64,000 nt of DNA from Corynebacterium frankenforstense DSM 45800 (GTDB lineage Bacteria > Actinomycetota > Actinomycetes > Mycobacteriales > Mycobacteriaceae), in contig NZ_CP009247.1 of NCBI RefSeq assembly GCF_001941485.1, positions 2,294,001 through 2,358,000 of the forward strand, given 5' to 3'. The position numbers and the translations under genes are program-made. Every line of letters begins with the position of its first letter. The first letter of the stretch is position 1. Below are positions 48,372 to 58,101 of this stretch, piece by piece. The notes under the pieces were generated by a model that did not search any database, was not told where the DNA came from, and saw only the letters and a program-made list of their open reading frames with translations.

Positions 48372-51300
48372 GTGCTGATCCTGCTCTGTGCCCTCGCCGT
48401 CACCTCGGCGGCCGCGCCACCGCTGATCCGGGCCATGGGCCGGGCCGGCTTCGGGCTCCTCGCGCTCGTGCCGGCCGCGGGATTCGTCTGGACGGCACGG
48501 CACTTCGTCGACGGCAACTTCGCCGACGGCGGCACCCTGACCGCCACCTACCGCTGGCTCGACCCGCTGCACCTCAACCTCGAGTTCCGCATGGACGGGC
48601 TCAGCGCCCTGTTCAGCCTGATCATCCTGGGCGTCGGCGCGCTGGTGCTGCTCTACTGCTGGGGCTACTTCGACTCCGCCCCGCGCCGCCTGGCCAAGTT
48701 CGGCGGCGAGATGGTGCTCTTCGCCACCGCCATGTACGGCCTGGTCATCTCCGACGCGATGCTTCTGATGTACGTGTTCTGGGAGATCACCTCCGTGCTC
48801 TCCTTCCTGCTCGTCGGCTACTACGGCGAGCGCGCCTCGTCGCGCCGCGCGGCCGGCCAGGCGCTGATGGTGACCACCCTCGGCGGACTCGCCATGCTCG
48901 TCGGCATCATCCTCTTCGGCTCGACGACCGGGGTCTGGAACCTCTCGGAGATCCCCGGCATCGAGGACCTGGCCGGGCAGCCCTACATCGTCGTCTCCGT
49001 CATCCTCATCCTCGCCGGTGCGCTGTCGAAGTCCGCGATCTTCCCCTTCCACTTCTGGCTGCCCGGCGCGATGGCCGCCCCGACGCCGGTCTCGGCCTAC
49101 CTGCACTCCGCGGCGATGGTCAAGGCCGGCATCTACCTGGTCGCCCGCCTGGCCCCGGACTTCAACGTCGTCGGCGCCTGGTACCTGGTCATCATCCCGA
49201 TGGGCCTGATGACCATGCTGGTGGCCGGCTGGATGGCGCTGCGCCAGAAGGACCTCAAGCTGATCCTGGCCTACGGCACCGTCTCCCAGCTCGGCTTCAT
49301 CATGTCCGTGGTCGCGATCGGCTCGCGGGAGGCCCAGCTCGCCGGCCTCGCGCTGACCTTCGGCCACTCGCTGTTCAAGGCGACGCTGTTCATGATCGTC
49401 GGCGCCATCGACCACACCTCGGGCACCCGTGACGTCGAGGAGATCTCCGGGCTGGGCCGCAAGCGGCCGTTCATGTTCGCCCTCGCCGTCATCGCCGCCG
49501 CCTCCATGGCCGGCATCCCGCCGCTCTTCGGCTTCGTGGCCAAGGAGACCGCGCTGGACAAGGTCATGGACGAGCCGCTCCTGGTCGGCATGCCCAGCTC
49601 GCTGATGATCGTCGGCCTGGTGCTCGGCAGCATCCTGACCATGGCCTACAGCCTGTTCTTCCTCTACGGAGCCTTCGCCACCAAGCCCGGGGACCACCCC
49701 TCCGGCGGCGGCACCTCCGAGGCGATCGCCACCATGCACCCCTACGGGCCCAAGCTGTGGCTCTCGCCCGTGGTGCTCACCGTCTTCACCGTCGGCCTCG
49801 GCCTGTGGCCCGCCCCGCTCGACGGCGCGGTCGCCCAGTACCTCGGCTCCCGCTTCCCGGGCACCGAGGCCTCGCACCTGGCGCTGTGGCACGGCCTGAC
49901 CCCGGCGCTCGGCCTTTCCGCGATCATCATCGCCGGCGGTGCCGTGATGTTCTGGCAGCGCAGCGTGGTCCACCGCCTGCAGCTCGCCGAGCCCGCGCTC
50001 GGCGACGCCAACGCCGCCTACGACGCCGTCATCAGCTTCCTGCGCACCATCTCGCTGCGCCTGACCGCCTCCACCCAGCGCGGCTCCCTGATGATCAACC
50101 TCGGCGTCATCTTCGCCGTGCTCGCCGCCATGCCGCTGACCGCCCTGATCTTCGGCGACCGCGACGACGTGCGCATGGAGGTCTGGGCCAGCCCCTGGCA
50201 GGCCATGGCCGCGACCATCATCATCTTCGCCGCCCTCGGCGCCACCCGCACCCACAACCGGCTGTCCGGCGTGATCATGGTCGGCGTGACCGGCTACGGC
50301 CTGGCGATGATCTTCGCCCTGCACGGCGCCCCGGACCTGGCCCTGACCCAGGTGCTCGTCGAGACCATCCAGATGGTCATCTTCATGCTGGTCCTGCGCA
50401 AGATGCCCACCACCACCGAGTGGAAGGGCACCCCGAAGGGCAACCGGGCCCGCGCCTGGCTGTCCGCGGCGACCGGCCTGTCGGTGACCATCGTGGCGCT
50501 CTTCGCCATGAACGCCCGCTCCGAGCGGCCCATCTCCGAGCTCATGCCAGCCCTGGCCAAGGAGATCGGCCACGGCGCCAACACCGTCAACGTGCTGCTC
50601 GTCGACCTGCGCGCCTGGGACACCATGGGCGAGGTCTCCGTGATCGTCATCGCCGCCGTCGGCGTGGCCTCCCTGATCTACGGCACCCGCTCCTTCTCCC
50701 GGTCCTCGCACCGCCCGACGCTGCGCGCCGTGGGCCGCCGTTGGCTCTCCGCCGACATCGAGACCGAGAAGGCGCAGAACCGTTCCCTGATGGTCGACGT
50801 GGTCACCCGCCTCGCCTTCCCGGCGATGATGCTGGTCTCCCTCTACTTCTTCTTCGCCGGCCACAACGCCCCCGGCGGCGGCTTCGCCGGCGGCCTGGTC
50901 GCCGCGCTCGCGCTGTGCCTGCGCTACCTCGCCGGCGGTCGCCCCGAGCTCGAGGCGACCCTGCCGGTCGACCCCTCGCGCATCCTCGGCACCGGCCTGA
51001 TCGCGGCCGTCGCCGGTGCGGTGTGGCCGATGTTCATCGGCCGGCCGCCGCTGTCCTCCGAGGTCTGGGACCTGACCGTCCCGCTCGTCGGCGACATGCA
51101 CGTGCCCTCGGCCCTGCTCTTCGACGCCGGCGTCTACATCATCGTCGTCGGCCTGGCCATGCACATCCTGACCTCGCTGGGCGGGCGCATCGACCTCGAC
51201 GAGGAGCGCCGCCGCCAGCGCGCCCGCGACCGCGCCCGCTCCGTGGCCCGCGCCACCGAGCGCCGCCGCGCCAGCGCCCGCGCCCGGGCGAACGCCAACG

Positions 51301-51578
51301 CGGAGAAGATGCCGCGCAAGATCGCCGCCTCGCCGCCGATACCGGTGCCGGTGCCCGCCGGCGCCTCCGGTGCGGCGGAGACGGCCGCGGCCGAGAGACC
51401 CAAGCCCGACTGGACCGCCCACGCCCGCACCGCCGCCGACGAGGCCGCCGAACGCGCGGCCGCGGACGCGGCCGGCGGCTCGGACGCCACCGGCAAGGGC
51501 GAGTCAGTCGCCCACGGCGCCCCACGCGGCGTCGGCAAGCACGACACCGACAACGACACCGACGGAAAGGAGCGCTGA
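48372..51578 (+). CDS. mnhA: Mrp Na+/H+ antiporter subunit A fused to B
   Basis: Proton-driven cation antiporter subunit, membrane. 1068 residues: about 20 helices homologous to complex I NuoL (YVFWEITSVLSFLLVGYYGE; FPFHFWLPGAMAAPTPVSAY), then a MnhB domain (about 815-960, AGHNAPGGGFAGGLVAALAL) and a charged Ala/Arg-rich cytoplasmic tail of about 100 residues. A dispersed motif copy (51525-51540) lies in the tail. GTG 48372 has AAGGGGAG upstream. First gene of a six-gene operon. Confidence 0.94.
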   Translation: MLILLCALAVTSAAAPPLIRAMGRAGFGLLALVPAAGFVWTARHFVDGNFADGGTLTATYRWLDPLHLNLEFRMDGLSALFSLIILGVGALVLLYCWGYFDSAPRRLAKFGGEMVLFATAMYGLVISDAMLLMYVFWEITSVLSFLLVGYYGERASSRRAAGQALMVTTLGGLAMLVGIILFGSTTGVWNLSEIPGIEDLAGQPYIVVSVILILAGALSKSAIFPFHFWLPGAMAAPTPVSAYLHSAAMVKAGIYLVARLAPDFNVVGAWYLVIIPMGLMTMLVAGWMALRQKDLKLILAYGTVSQLGFIMSVVAIGSREAQLAGLALTFGHSLFKATLFMIVGAIDHTSGTRDVEEISGLGRKRPFMFALAVIAAASMAGIPPLFGFVAKETALDKVMDEPLLVGMPSSLMIVGLVLGSILTMAYSLFFLYGAFATKPGDHPSGGGTSEAIATMHPYGPKLWLSPVVLTVFTVGLGLWPAPLDGAVAQYLGSRFPGTEASHLALWHGLTPALGLSAIIIAGGAVMFWQRSVVHRLQLAEPALGDANAAYDAVISFLRTISLRLTASTQRGSLMINLGVIFAVLAAMPLTALIFGDRDDVRMEVWASPWQAMAATIIIFAALGATRTHNRLSGVIMVGVTGYGLAMIFALHGAPDLALTQVLVETIQMVIFMLVLRKMPTTTEWKGTPKGNRARAWLSAATGLSVTIVALFAMNARSERPISELMPALAKEIGHGANTVNVLLVDLRAWDTMGEVSVIVIAAVGVASLIYGTRSFSRSSHRPTLRAVGRRWLSADIETEKAQNRSLMVDVVTRLAFPAMMLVSLYFFFAGHNAPGGGFAGGLVAALALCLRYLAGGRPELEATLPVDPSRILGTGLIAAVAGAVWPMFIGRPPLSSEVWDLTVPLVGDMHVPSALLFDAGVYIIVVGLAMHILTSLGGRIDLDEERRRQRARDRARSVARATERRRASARARANANAEKMPRKIAASPPIPVPVPAGASGAAETAAAERPKPDWTAHARTAADEAAERAAADAAGGSDATGKGESVAHGAPRGVGKHDTDNDTDGKER

Positions 51579-51579
51579 G

Positions 51580-52071
51580 ATGGTCGCCAACCTCTTCCTG
51601 CTGCTCGCCGCCGGCACCATGGTCGCCGCCGGGGTCTACCTGGTGCTCGACCGCGCCATGACGAAGATGATGCTGGGGCTGCTGCTCATCGGCAACGGCG
51701 CCAACCTGCTCATCCTGCAGGCCGGCGGCGGCGCCGGCGCCCCGCCGATCGAGGGCCGCGACAGCGAGGCCCACGACGGACTGATCGCCGACCCGCTGGC
51801 GCAGGCGATGATCCTGACCGCCATCGTCATCTCCATGGCGATGACCGCGTTCATCCTCACCCTGGCCTACCGCCAGTACCGCTACCGCACGGCGGACGTC
51901 ATCGAGGACGACGTCGAGGACGCCGCCATCGCCGCGCGGCCCACCACCGCCGCCGCGGCCCCCGACCACGACGCCTCCGACGACCCGGAGACCGGCAGCC
52001 CCACCTCCGAGGGCGACACCTTCGGTCCCCGCTCCTTCGAGGCACCGGTGAAGGGGGAGGACGATGAGTGA
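51580..52071 (+). CDS. mnhC: Mrp antiporter subunit C
   Basis: 163 residues, NuoK-like: three helices (LFLLLAAGTMVAAGVYLVL; MTKMMLGLLLIGNGANLLIL; ILTAIVISMAMTAFILTLAY) and an acidic tail of about 50 residues. GAAAGGAG inside the end of mnhA serves its ATG. Confidence 0.92.
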   Translation: MVANLFLLLAAGTMVAAGVYLVLDRAMTKMMLGLLLIGNGANLLILQAGGGAGAPPIEGRDSEAHDGLIADPLAQAMILTAIVISMAMTAFILTLAYRQYRYRTADVIEDDVEDAAIAARPTTAAAAPDHDASDDPETGSPTSEGDTFGPRSFEAPVKGEDDE

Positions 52072-53935
52072 GTACTTCTCCGGGCTCGTCGGCACCGTCG
52101 GGCCCGTGATCGCCTACCTGATCCCCCTGCCGATCCTGATCCCCGCGCTGGCCGCCGCGCTCGCGCTGGTCTTCTCCCGGCACCCGATGATCCAGCGCAC
52201 CATCGCCTTCATCGCGCTGCTGGCCACGATCACGCTCTCGGCGATCATGGTCATCGTCGTCGACTCGCTCGGCGTGCAGACCCTGCAGATCGGCGGCTGG
52301 CAGGCCCCGGTGGGCATCACGCTGGTGGCCGACCGGCTCTCGACGGTGATGCTCACCGTCTCCGGCCTCGTGCTGTTCGCGGTGATGTGGTACGGCATCT
52401 CGCAGGGCATCCGCGACGGCGACGAGCACGACCCGGTCGCCGTCTTCGTGCCGACCTACCTGCTGCTGTCGATGGGCGTGAACATCTCGTTCCTCGCCGG
52501 CGACCTGTTCAACCTCTACGTCGGCTTCGAGGTATTCCTCGTCGCCTCCTACGTGCTGCTGACACTGTCGGGCTCCGCGTCACGTGTGCGCGCCGGCGTC
52601 AGCTACGTGATGGTCTCGATGGCCTCCTCCATGGTCTTCCTCTTCGGGCTGGCCATGGTCTACGCCGCCGTGGGCACGGTCAACATGGCCCAGGTCGGCA
52701 TCCGCATGGAGGACGTGCCGAACGGCACCCGCGCCGCCATCTTCGGCGTGCTGCTGGTCGCCTTCGGCATCAAGGCCGCCATCTTCCCGCTGGACGCCTG
52801 GCTGCCGGACTCCTACCCCACCGCGCCCTCGCTGGTCACCGCCGTCTTCGCGGGCCTGCTGACCAAGGTCGGCGTCTACTCGATCATCCGCGTGCAGACG
52901 GTCATCTTCTCCGACGGCTCGCTGCAGACGATGCTCATGGTCGTGGCCCTGGCGACGATGCTCGTGGGCATCCTCGGCGCCATGGCGCAGAACGACATGA
53001 AACGACTCCTGTCGTTCACCCTGGTCAGCCACATCGGCTACATGATCTTCGGCGTGGCGCTCGGCACCGCCCACGGGCTCAACGGCGCGATCTTCTACGC
53101 CGTGCACCACATCCTGGTGCAGACCACGCTCTTCCTGGTCGTCGGCCTGATCGAACGCCAGGCCGGCACCTCCTCGCTGCGCCGGCTGGGCTCGCTGCTC
53201 TACGTCACCCCGGTCATCGCGGTGCTCTACTTCATCCCGGCGATCAACCTGGGCGGCATCCCGCCGTTCTCCGGGTTCATCGGCAAGGTGCTGCTCATGC
53301 AGGCCGGCGCCGAGGTCGGCGGGTTCTGGGCCTGGCTGCTCATCGGCGGCGCGGTGGTCACCTCGCTGCTGACCCTCTACGTGATGGTGCTGGTCTGGTC
53401 CAAGGGCTTCTGGCGCTCCCGCAAGGACGCCCCGGAGGGCAACCTGGCCATGGCCCGGCCCTCCCCGCTGGCCGACATCACCGACGAGGTCGAGATCGCC
53501 GACCGCGAGGACGTCGGCCGCGTGCCCTTCGGCATGGTCGCCTCCACGGCGCTGCTGGTGGCCGCCTCGTGCGCCATCACTCTCTTCGCCGGCCCGCTGG
53601 TCTCCGTGACCGAGCGCGCCGCGGAGTCCTCGGCCAACGTCGCGGTCTACCGTGAGGCTGTGCTGGGCACCTCGGCCGACGACCCGGGCCGCGATCTGGA
53701 CCCGACCACCCGTGAGGACACCGGTGCGGACCACCGACGTGACGACGAGCCCGGCACCGACGGCGCGCGCAAGGCCGGTTCCGACGGCCTGGACTCCGGC
53801 GAGCGCGGGCAGTCTCCGGTGCAGCGGCCCGACGCCGGCCGCGCCGACGTCAACGCCGGCACCAACGGCGACAGCGCCGACGCCTACACGGACGCCGGCG
53901 GCGACGAGGACGCGGACAAGGAGGAGACCCGATGA
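52064..53935 (+). CDS. mnhD: Mrp antiporter subunit D
   Basis: 623 residues, NuoN/M-like with about 14 helices (NLYVGFEVFLVASYVLLTLS; FPLDAWLPDSYPTAPS with the conserved proton-channel Lys/His pattern) and a hydrophilic Asp-rich tail of about 100 residues. It overlaps mnhC by 8 nt. Confidence 0.93.
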   Translation: MSEYFSGLVGTVGPVIAYLIPLPILIPALAAALALVFSRHPMIQRTIAFIALLATITLSAIMVIVVDSLGVQTLQIGGWQAPVGITLVADRLSTVMLTVSGLVLFAVMWYGISQGIRDGDEHDPVAVFVPTYLLLSMGVNISFLAGDLFNLYVGFEVFLVASYVLLTLSGSASRVRAGVSYVMVSMASSMVFLFGLAMVYAAVGTVNMAQVGIRMEDVPNGTRAAIFGVLLVAFGIKAAIFPLDAWLPDSYPTAPSLVTAVFAGLLTKVGVYSIIRVQTVIFSDGSLQTMLMVVALATMLVGILGAMAQNDMKRLLSFTLVSHIGYMIFGVALGTAHGLNGAIFYAVHHILVQTTLFLVVGLIERQAGTSSLRRLGSLLYVTPVIAVLYFIPAINLGGIPPFSGFIGKVLLMQAGAEVGGFWAWLLIGGAVVTSLLTLYVMVLVWSKGFWRSRKDAPEGNLAMARPSPLADITDEVEIADREDVGRVPFGMVASTALLVAASCAITLFAGPLVSVTERAAESSANVAVYREAVLGTSADDPGRDLDPTTREDTGADHRRDDEPGTDGARKAGSDGLDSGERGQSPVQRPDAGRADVNAGTNGDSADAYTDAGGDEDADKEETR

Positions 53936-54444
53936 TCTACCACGGGCTGCGTAACCGCTTCCGCCCCCTGGCCATCATCCTGCTGGCCCTGGTGTGGATC
54001 CTCCTGATGGGCGAGTTCACCTGGGCCAACGTCATCGGCGGGCTGGCCGTGGCCGCTTTCGTGGTGGTTCTGCTGCCGCTGCCGAAGCTGCCGATCAGCA
54101 ACATCTCGATGAACTGGCCGGCCGCCTTCGGCTTCGTCGTGCGCTGGTTCGGCCAGCTGGCCCAGGCCTCCGTCCAGGTCGCCTGGCTGGCCATCCGCCC
54201 GCAGGCCCCGCCGCGCACCGCCGTGGTGCGCGTGCCCATGCGCGTGGCCAACGAGCTGGTGCTCACCCTGGCCACCGCGGCGTACAACCTGCAGCCGGGC
54301 GGCTCGGTCTCCGACATCGACATCGCCAACCGCATGTGGACGGTCCACCTGCTCAACGCGGACGACGAGGAGCACCTCAACGCCGAGATCGAGAACATCC
54401 GCCGCCTCGAGCGCGACATGATCAGAATCTTCGAGAGGAGCTGA
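53932..54444 (+). CDS. mnhE: Mrp antiporter subunit E
   Basis: 170 residues, two N-terminal helices (LAIILLALVWILLMGEF; VIGGLAVAAFVVVLLPL), then a soluble domain with the family block TLATAAYNLQPGGSVSDID. ATGA overlap with mnhD. Confidence 0.92.
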   Translation: MIYHGLRNRFRPLAIILLALVWILLMGEFTWANVIGGLAVAAFVVVLLPLPKLPISNISMNWPAAFGFVVRWFGQLAQASVQVAWLAIRPQAPPRTAVVRVPMRVANELVLTLATAAYNLQPGGSVSDIDIANRMWTVHLLNADDEEHLNAEIENIRRLERDMIRIFERS

Positions 54445-54446
54445 CC

Positions 54447-54722
54447 GTGGACCCCACCATCTACAACGGCGTGCTCACCGTCGCCGCCGCCGCGTTCTGC
54501 GTGGCGTTCGTGCTGACGACGTACCAGATCCTCGCCGGCCCGAACTCCCTGGACCGCGTGCTCGGCCTCGACGGGCTGGTCGCCATGATCCAGTGCGCGC
54601 TGGCGGTCTACATCTGCTGGACGCTGGACACCACCGTCTCCAACGCGATGCTCGTCGTCGCGCTGCTCGGCTTCATCTCCTCGGTGTCCGTCGCCCGCTT
54701 CCGCAAGAGGGACGGTTCCTGA
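54447..54722 (+). CDS. mnhF: Mrp antiporter subunit F
   Basis: 91 residues, three helices, with the family signature GPNSLDRVLGLDGLVAM. GTG start; GAGAGGAG upstream in mnhE. Confidence 0.92.
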   Translation: MDPTIYNGVLTVAAAAFCVAFVLTTYQILAGPNSLDRVLGLDGLVAMIQCALAVYICWTLDTTVSNAMLVVALLGFISSVSVARFRKRDGS

Positions 54723-55186
54723 TGCACCTGCAGTTCTTCACCGACCTCGTCTCGCTCGTCTTCATCTGCTGCGGCGCCTTCCTGGTGCTCTCCGCGGCGA
54801 TCGGCCTGCACCGCTTCGGCGACACCATGTCGCGCGTGCACGCGATCACCAAGCCGCAGACGACGGGCCTGATCCTGACGGTCATCGGCGCGATCATCCG
54901 CGTGCTCGGCTCCGAGCACTTCTCCGTCGCCGAGCGCGGCGACCTGGGCGTGCTCGTGCTCCTGCTGCTGTTCACCTTCATGACCAACCCGGTCACCGCA
55001 CAGCGCCTGGGCCGCGTGGCCCGCCGCGAGGGGCTCTACGGCACCCCGGAGCACATGTCGCGTAACGACGCCCCCGCGGAGCGTTCCCTGCGCACCAAGG
55101 GCGGCAAGGCGTCCAAGTCCGGCAAGGCCGCGAAGACGGCCAAGACCGGCAAGATCGCCCGGCCGGACCGCGGCGGGCAGGCGTAG
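54722..55186 (+). CDS. mnhG: Mrp antiporter subunit G
   Basis: 154 residues: three helices with the MnhG signature IGLHRFGDTMSRVHAITKPQ, then a Lys/Ala-rich basic tail of about 45 residues. The ATG shares one base with the mnhF stop (TGATG). Last gene of the operon. Confidence 0.92.
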   Translation: MHLQFFTDLVSLVFICCGAFLVLSAAIGLHRFGDTMSRVHAITKPQTTGLILTVIGAIIRVLGSEHFSVAERGDLGVLVLLLLFTFMTNPVTAQRLGRVARREGLYGTPEHMSRNDAPAERSLRTKGGKASKSGKAAKTAKTGKIARPDRGGQA

Positions 55187-55435
55187 GGGCGGGCCGCACG
55201 GGCGCGTCCGGCGGCCCGCCGCCCGAGCATTGGCGGACGCTGAGGGGAGCCCGGATGTTCTCCACGAGTTCTCCCGGGCGCCTCGCCGAGGCGGCGGGCC
55301 GGGGGTAACTTCCGGCGTGGCCCGGATGCCCCGGACACGGGGACAGCCCCAGACCCTCCCCCACCACGGCACGGCGGTGACCGCCACCGGGACGGCGGGC
55401 CCCCGGCGACGCGAACCACCTGTTGCGGAGACCCG

Positions 55436-56683
55436 ATGATCTCGCCGTTCTTCAACGTCGCGCGGTTCGCGCTGCTGTACGCGATCTCCATGTCGATCGC
55501 CGGAATCGACCTCGCACTGACCGTCCGCACCGGTTTCCACCTGACCGGCTCCTCGCTGGGCGGCACCGCCTCGTACGTCATGATCGGCGCCGGCACGATC
55601 CTCGGGGCACGGTTCGGCGGGAGACTCTTCCAGGGCCTCGGCGTGCGGAACACCTTCGCTATCTCGGGCGCCTGCTGCATGGCCTCAGGCATCCTCACCG
55701 CCTGCGGTTCCGGCCTGCAGGTGCCGCCGCTCTTCTACGTGGGGCTCCTGTTCGTCGGGGTCTTCATCGGGCTCTCCAACTACCACCGCCTTCTGGTGGT
55801 CGACTTCTCACCGCGCCCCTCCGCCTGGGACACCGGGCTCGTGCTCTTCGCCGGTGTGATCGGGGCGATCGCGGGGCCCCTGCTGGCCGACAGCCTGGCC
55901 GGCGGCCCGGAGGAGAGCTTCCGCGCCTACATCGCCGTCTCCGCCCTCGGGCTGGCGGCGGTCGCGGGTTCCGTCATCCTCCCGGGGTCCACCCCGCCGC
56001 GTCTCAGCTCTCGCGAGGCCGGTGCCGATGCGGACGCCGGTGCAGAGGCCGGTGCAGACACCGGAGCGGAGGACCCGGCCGTCCCCCGCGGAGAGGCGCC
56101 GGACGACTCCGGCCGGCTGCGGGCCGGGGCGCTGATCGGCTTCTTCAGCTACCTGGTCATGACCGTGATCATGACGGTCGTCCCACTGCAGGCCCAGGTC
56201 GACGGCATGGACGGCGGCGGCATCGCCGTTCTCTCCCAGGTCCACCTGACCTCGATGTACCTGCCGATCCTCCTGGCCTCGCTCCTCCTCTCCCGCCTCC
56301 GGCCGATCGTCGTCTCCGCCGTCTCCTTCGCCGTCGCCTCGGGCCTTCTCCTGCTGATCCACGTCGGTCACGACGGTGGCGAAACGGGTTTCGCGGCCCT
56401 GCTCCAGCTGATGATCGTCTCCGGCCTGCTCTGGGCGTTCGCCTACACAGCAGGTTCGACGATGGTCGCCGGGAGCGCCTTCGGGCGGGCGCATCCCGCC
56501 GCCCGCGGCCGCGCCGAGATCCTCCCGCCGCTCGGTCTCATCACCGGGTCAGTGTCCGGGGGATTCCTGCTCGAGTCCGCGGACTTTCACGGTGTCGTCC
56601 TGATGACCCTCGTCGCCTGCCTGGTGGCGGCCGTGGGCTGCGCGGTGGTCTGGCTCAGGCCGCGGTCGACGCAGGCCGCCTAA
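55436..56683 (+). CDS. MFS transporter
   Basis: 415-residue membrane transporter with about 12 helices; substrate unknown. Helices include FALLYAISMSIAGIDLAL and FYVGLLFVGVFIGLSNY; the central cytoplasmic loop (about 185-225) is an Ala/Asp/Gly-rich run (EAGADADAGAEAGADTG) unlike the rest. No strong drug-efflux signature. Monocistronic, convergent with the next gene. Confidence 0.82.
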   Translation: MISPFFNVARFALLYAISMSIAGIDLALTVRTGFHLTGSSLGGTASYVMIGAGTILGARFGGRLFQGLGVRNTFAISGACCMASGILTACGSGLQVPPLFYVGLLFVGVFIGLSNYHRLLVVDFSPRPSAWDTGLVLFAGVIGAIAGPLLADSLAGGPEESFRAYIAVSALGLAAVAGSVILPGSTPPRLSSREAGADADAGAEAGADTGAEDPAVPRGEAPDDSGRLRAGALIGFFSYLVMTVIMTVVPLQAQVDGMDGGGIAVLSQVHLTSMYLPILLASLLLSRLRPIVVSAVSFAVASGLLLLIHVGHDGGETGFAALLQLMIVSGLLWAFAYTAGSTMVAGSAFGRAHPAARGRAEILPPLGLITGSVSGGFLLESADFHGVVLMTLVACLVAAVGCAVVWLRPRSTQAA

Positions 56684-56699
56684 GGGCGGCGTCGCAGCG

Positions 56700-57896
56700 C
56701 TACTCGCCGTGGGTGGGCGGGGTGAGCTCGTCCATCTCCGCGATCGTCGCGTCGACGGCCGGCAGCCAGGAGCCGTGCTTCTCGAAGAGCCGGCGCTGGC
56801 GGGCGTAGCCGGCGCCGCGCTCGAGGATCTCCGGGATGAGCGCCAGTTCCTCGGCGCAGCCGATCTCCTCGGCCAGCGGGGCCAGGGTGTCGGCCAGCTC
56901 GGAGAGCTCCTCGGAGACCCACCGCTCGTCGGTGGCCTGCGAGGTGATCACCAGCGCCTCGAGCCCGTAGCGGGCGGCGCGCCACTTGTTCTCGTCGACG
57001 TGCCAGGGCTGCAGGATTGGCAGGTCCTCGCCGCGGTCGATCATCCGGTCGTAGTGGACGACCAGGCAGTGGGTCAGCGCCACCACGGCGGCCAGCTCGC
57101 GCAGGTTGCTGGTCGCATCCGAGACGCGCACCTCGATGGTGCCCCACTTCGGCGCCGGCCGGATGTCGAAGTGCATCGAGCCGGTGTGGTTGATCACCCC
57201 GGAGATGTCCTGGTCGTGCATGTAGCCCTCCCACTCGGCCCAGGTGCTGAACTGGTACGGCAGGCCGGCGGTGGGCAGCTGCTGGTAGAGCATCGTGCGG
57301 TTGGAGGCGTAGCCGGTGTCGATGCCGTCCCATCCCGGCGAGGAGGCCGTCAGGGCCAGCAGGTGCGGGAACTTGGTCATCATCGCGTTGATGATCGGCC
57401 ACACGCGGTCCTCGTGGCTGATGCCGACGTGGACGTGGATGCCCCAGATGAGCATCTGGCTGCCCCAGTAGCGGGTGCGCTCGATGATCTCGTTGTAGGA
57501 GCCCTTCTCGCTGACCGGGTTCTCGCGGAAGTCGGAGAAGGGGTGCGAGCCGGAGCCCCACAGCTTCAGGCCGAGCTTGCCGGCGGCCTCGCGCACGGCG
57601 TCCAGGTCGTGGCCGAGCTCGGCGACGATCTGCGGCACGGAGTCGCACACGCCGGTGACCAGCTCGACGGTGTTCTGGAGGAACTCGCGCTCGAGGTGGA
57701 TCTCCGGGTGGTTGGCCTGCACGTCCGCGATGACCTCCGCGGCGCGCGGGGCCAGGTCCCGGGTCTCCGGGTCGATCAGGGCGACCTCCCACTCCACACC
57801 GATGGTGTGGCGGGGGCTGCGCTTGAACGGGATCGGGGTGATCTCGGAGCGGGTACCGGGGTGCTCCCAGCCGCGGGTCTGTGCCGGAGTGGTCAT
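56700..57896 (-). CDS. carboxylate-amine ligase (GCS2/YbdK family)
   Basis: 398 residues, ATP-dependent glutamate-cysteine ligase-like enzyme; substrate unproven. Motifs: [43 protein letters not shown] and [13 protein letters not shown] 57896 is chosen; a GTG at 57950 sits 12 nt after a TAATCT -10 (57963-57968) and is possible, adding 18 residues. Matches Rv0433 by position. Confidence 0.88.
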   Translation of the reverse strand: MTTPAQTRGWEHPGTRSEITPIPFKRSPRHTIGVEWEVALIDPETRDLAPRAAEVIADVQANHPEIHLEREFLQNTVELVTGVCDSVPQIVAELGHDLDAVREAAGKLGLKLWGSGSHPFSDFRENPVSEKGSYNEIIERTRYWGSQMLIWGIHVHVGISHEDRVWPIINAMMTKFPHLLALTASSPGWDGIDTGYASNRTMLYQQLPTAGLPYQFSTWAEWEGYMHDQDISGVINHTGSMHFDIRPAPKWGTIEVRVSDATSNLRELAAVVALTHCLVVHYDRMIDRGEDLPILQPWHVDENKWRAARYGLEALVITSQATDERWVSEELSELADTLAPLAEEIGCAEELALIPEILERGAGYARQRRLFEKHGSWLPAVDATIAEMDELTPPTHGE

Positions 57897-58044
57897 CGCT
57901 TCTGGGCCCGGCCTTTCGGGGTTGCGGGTGTGGTCCTCGGGCGTTTTCACGCCGTCACCTGGAGATTACCGGCCGTTTTGCCGGGGACGGAATCCGGTGG
58001 CCCCAACCCGGGCCGCGGTGAATGAAAAGGCCCACGAATGGACG

Positions 58045-58065
58045 GGCGTCGGGCACACCGACGCC
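58045..58065 (-). terminator. possible terminator
   Basis: GGCGTCGG with CCGACGCC (8 bp, 5-nt loop) downstream of the LytR_C gene; Ts follow only after about 20 nt. Confidence 0.35.
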
Positions 58066-58101
58066 GGGCGGACCAGCGCCGGGCACGCCGGCGCCGGGGC
58101 G

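Noticed and set aside
48315..51422. 1035-codon minus-strand frame
   Set aside because: Antisense to mnhA; His/Gln/Gly-rich nonsense translation.
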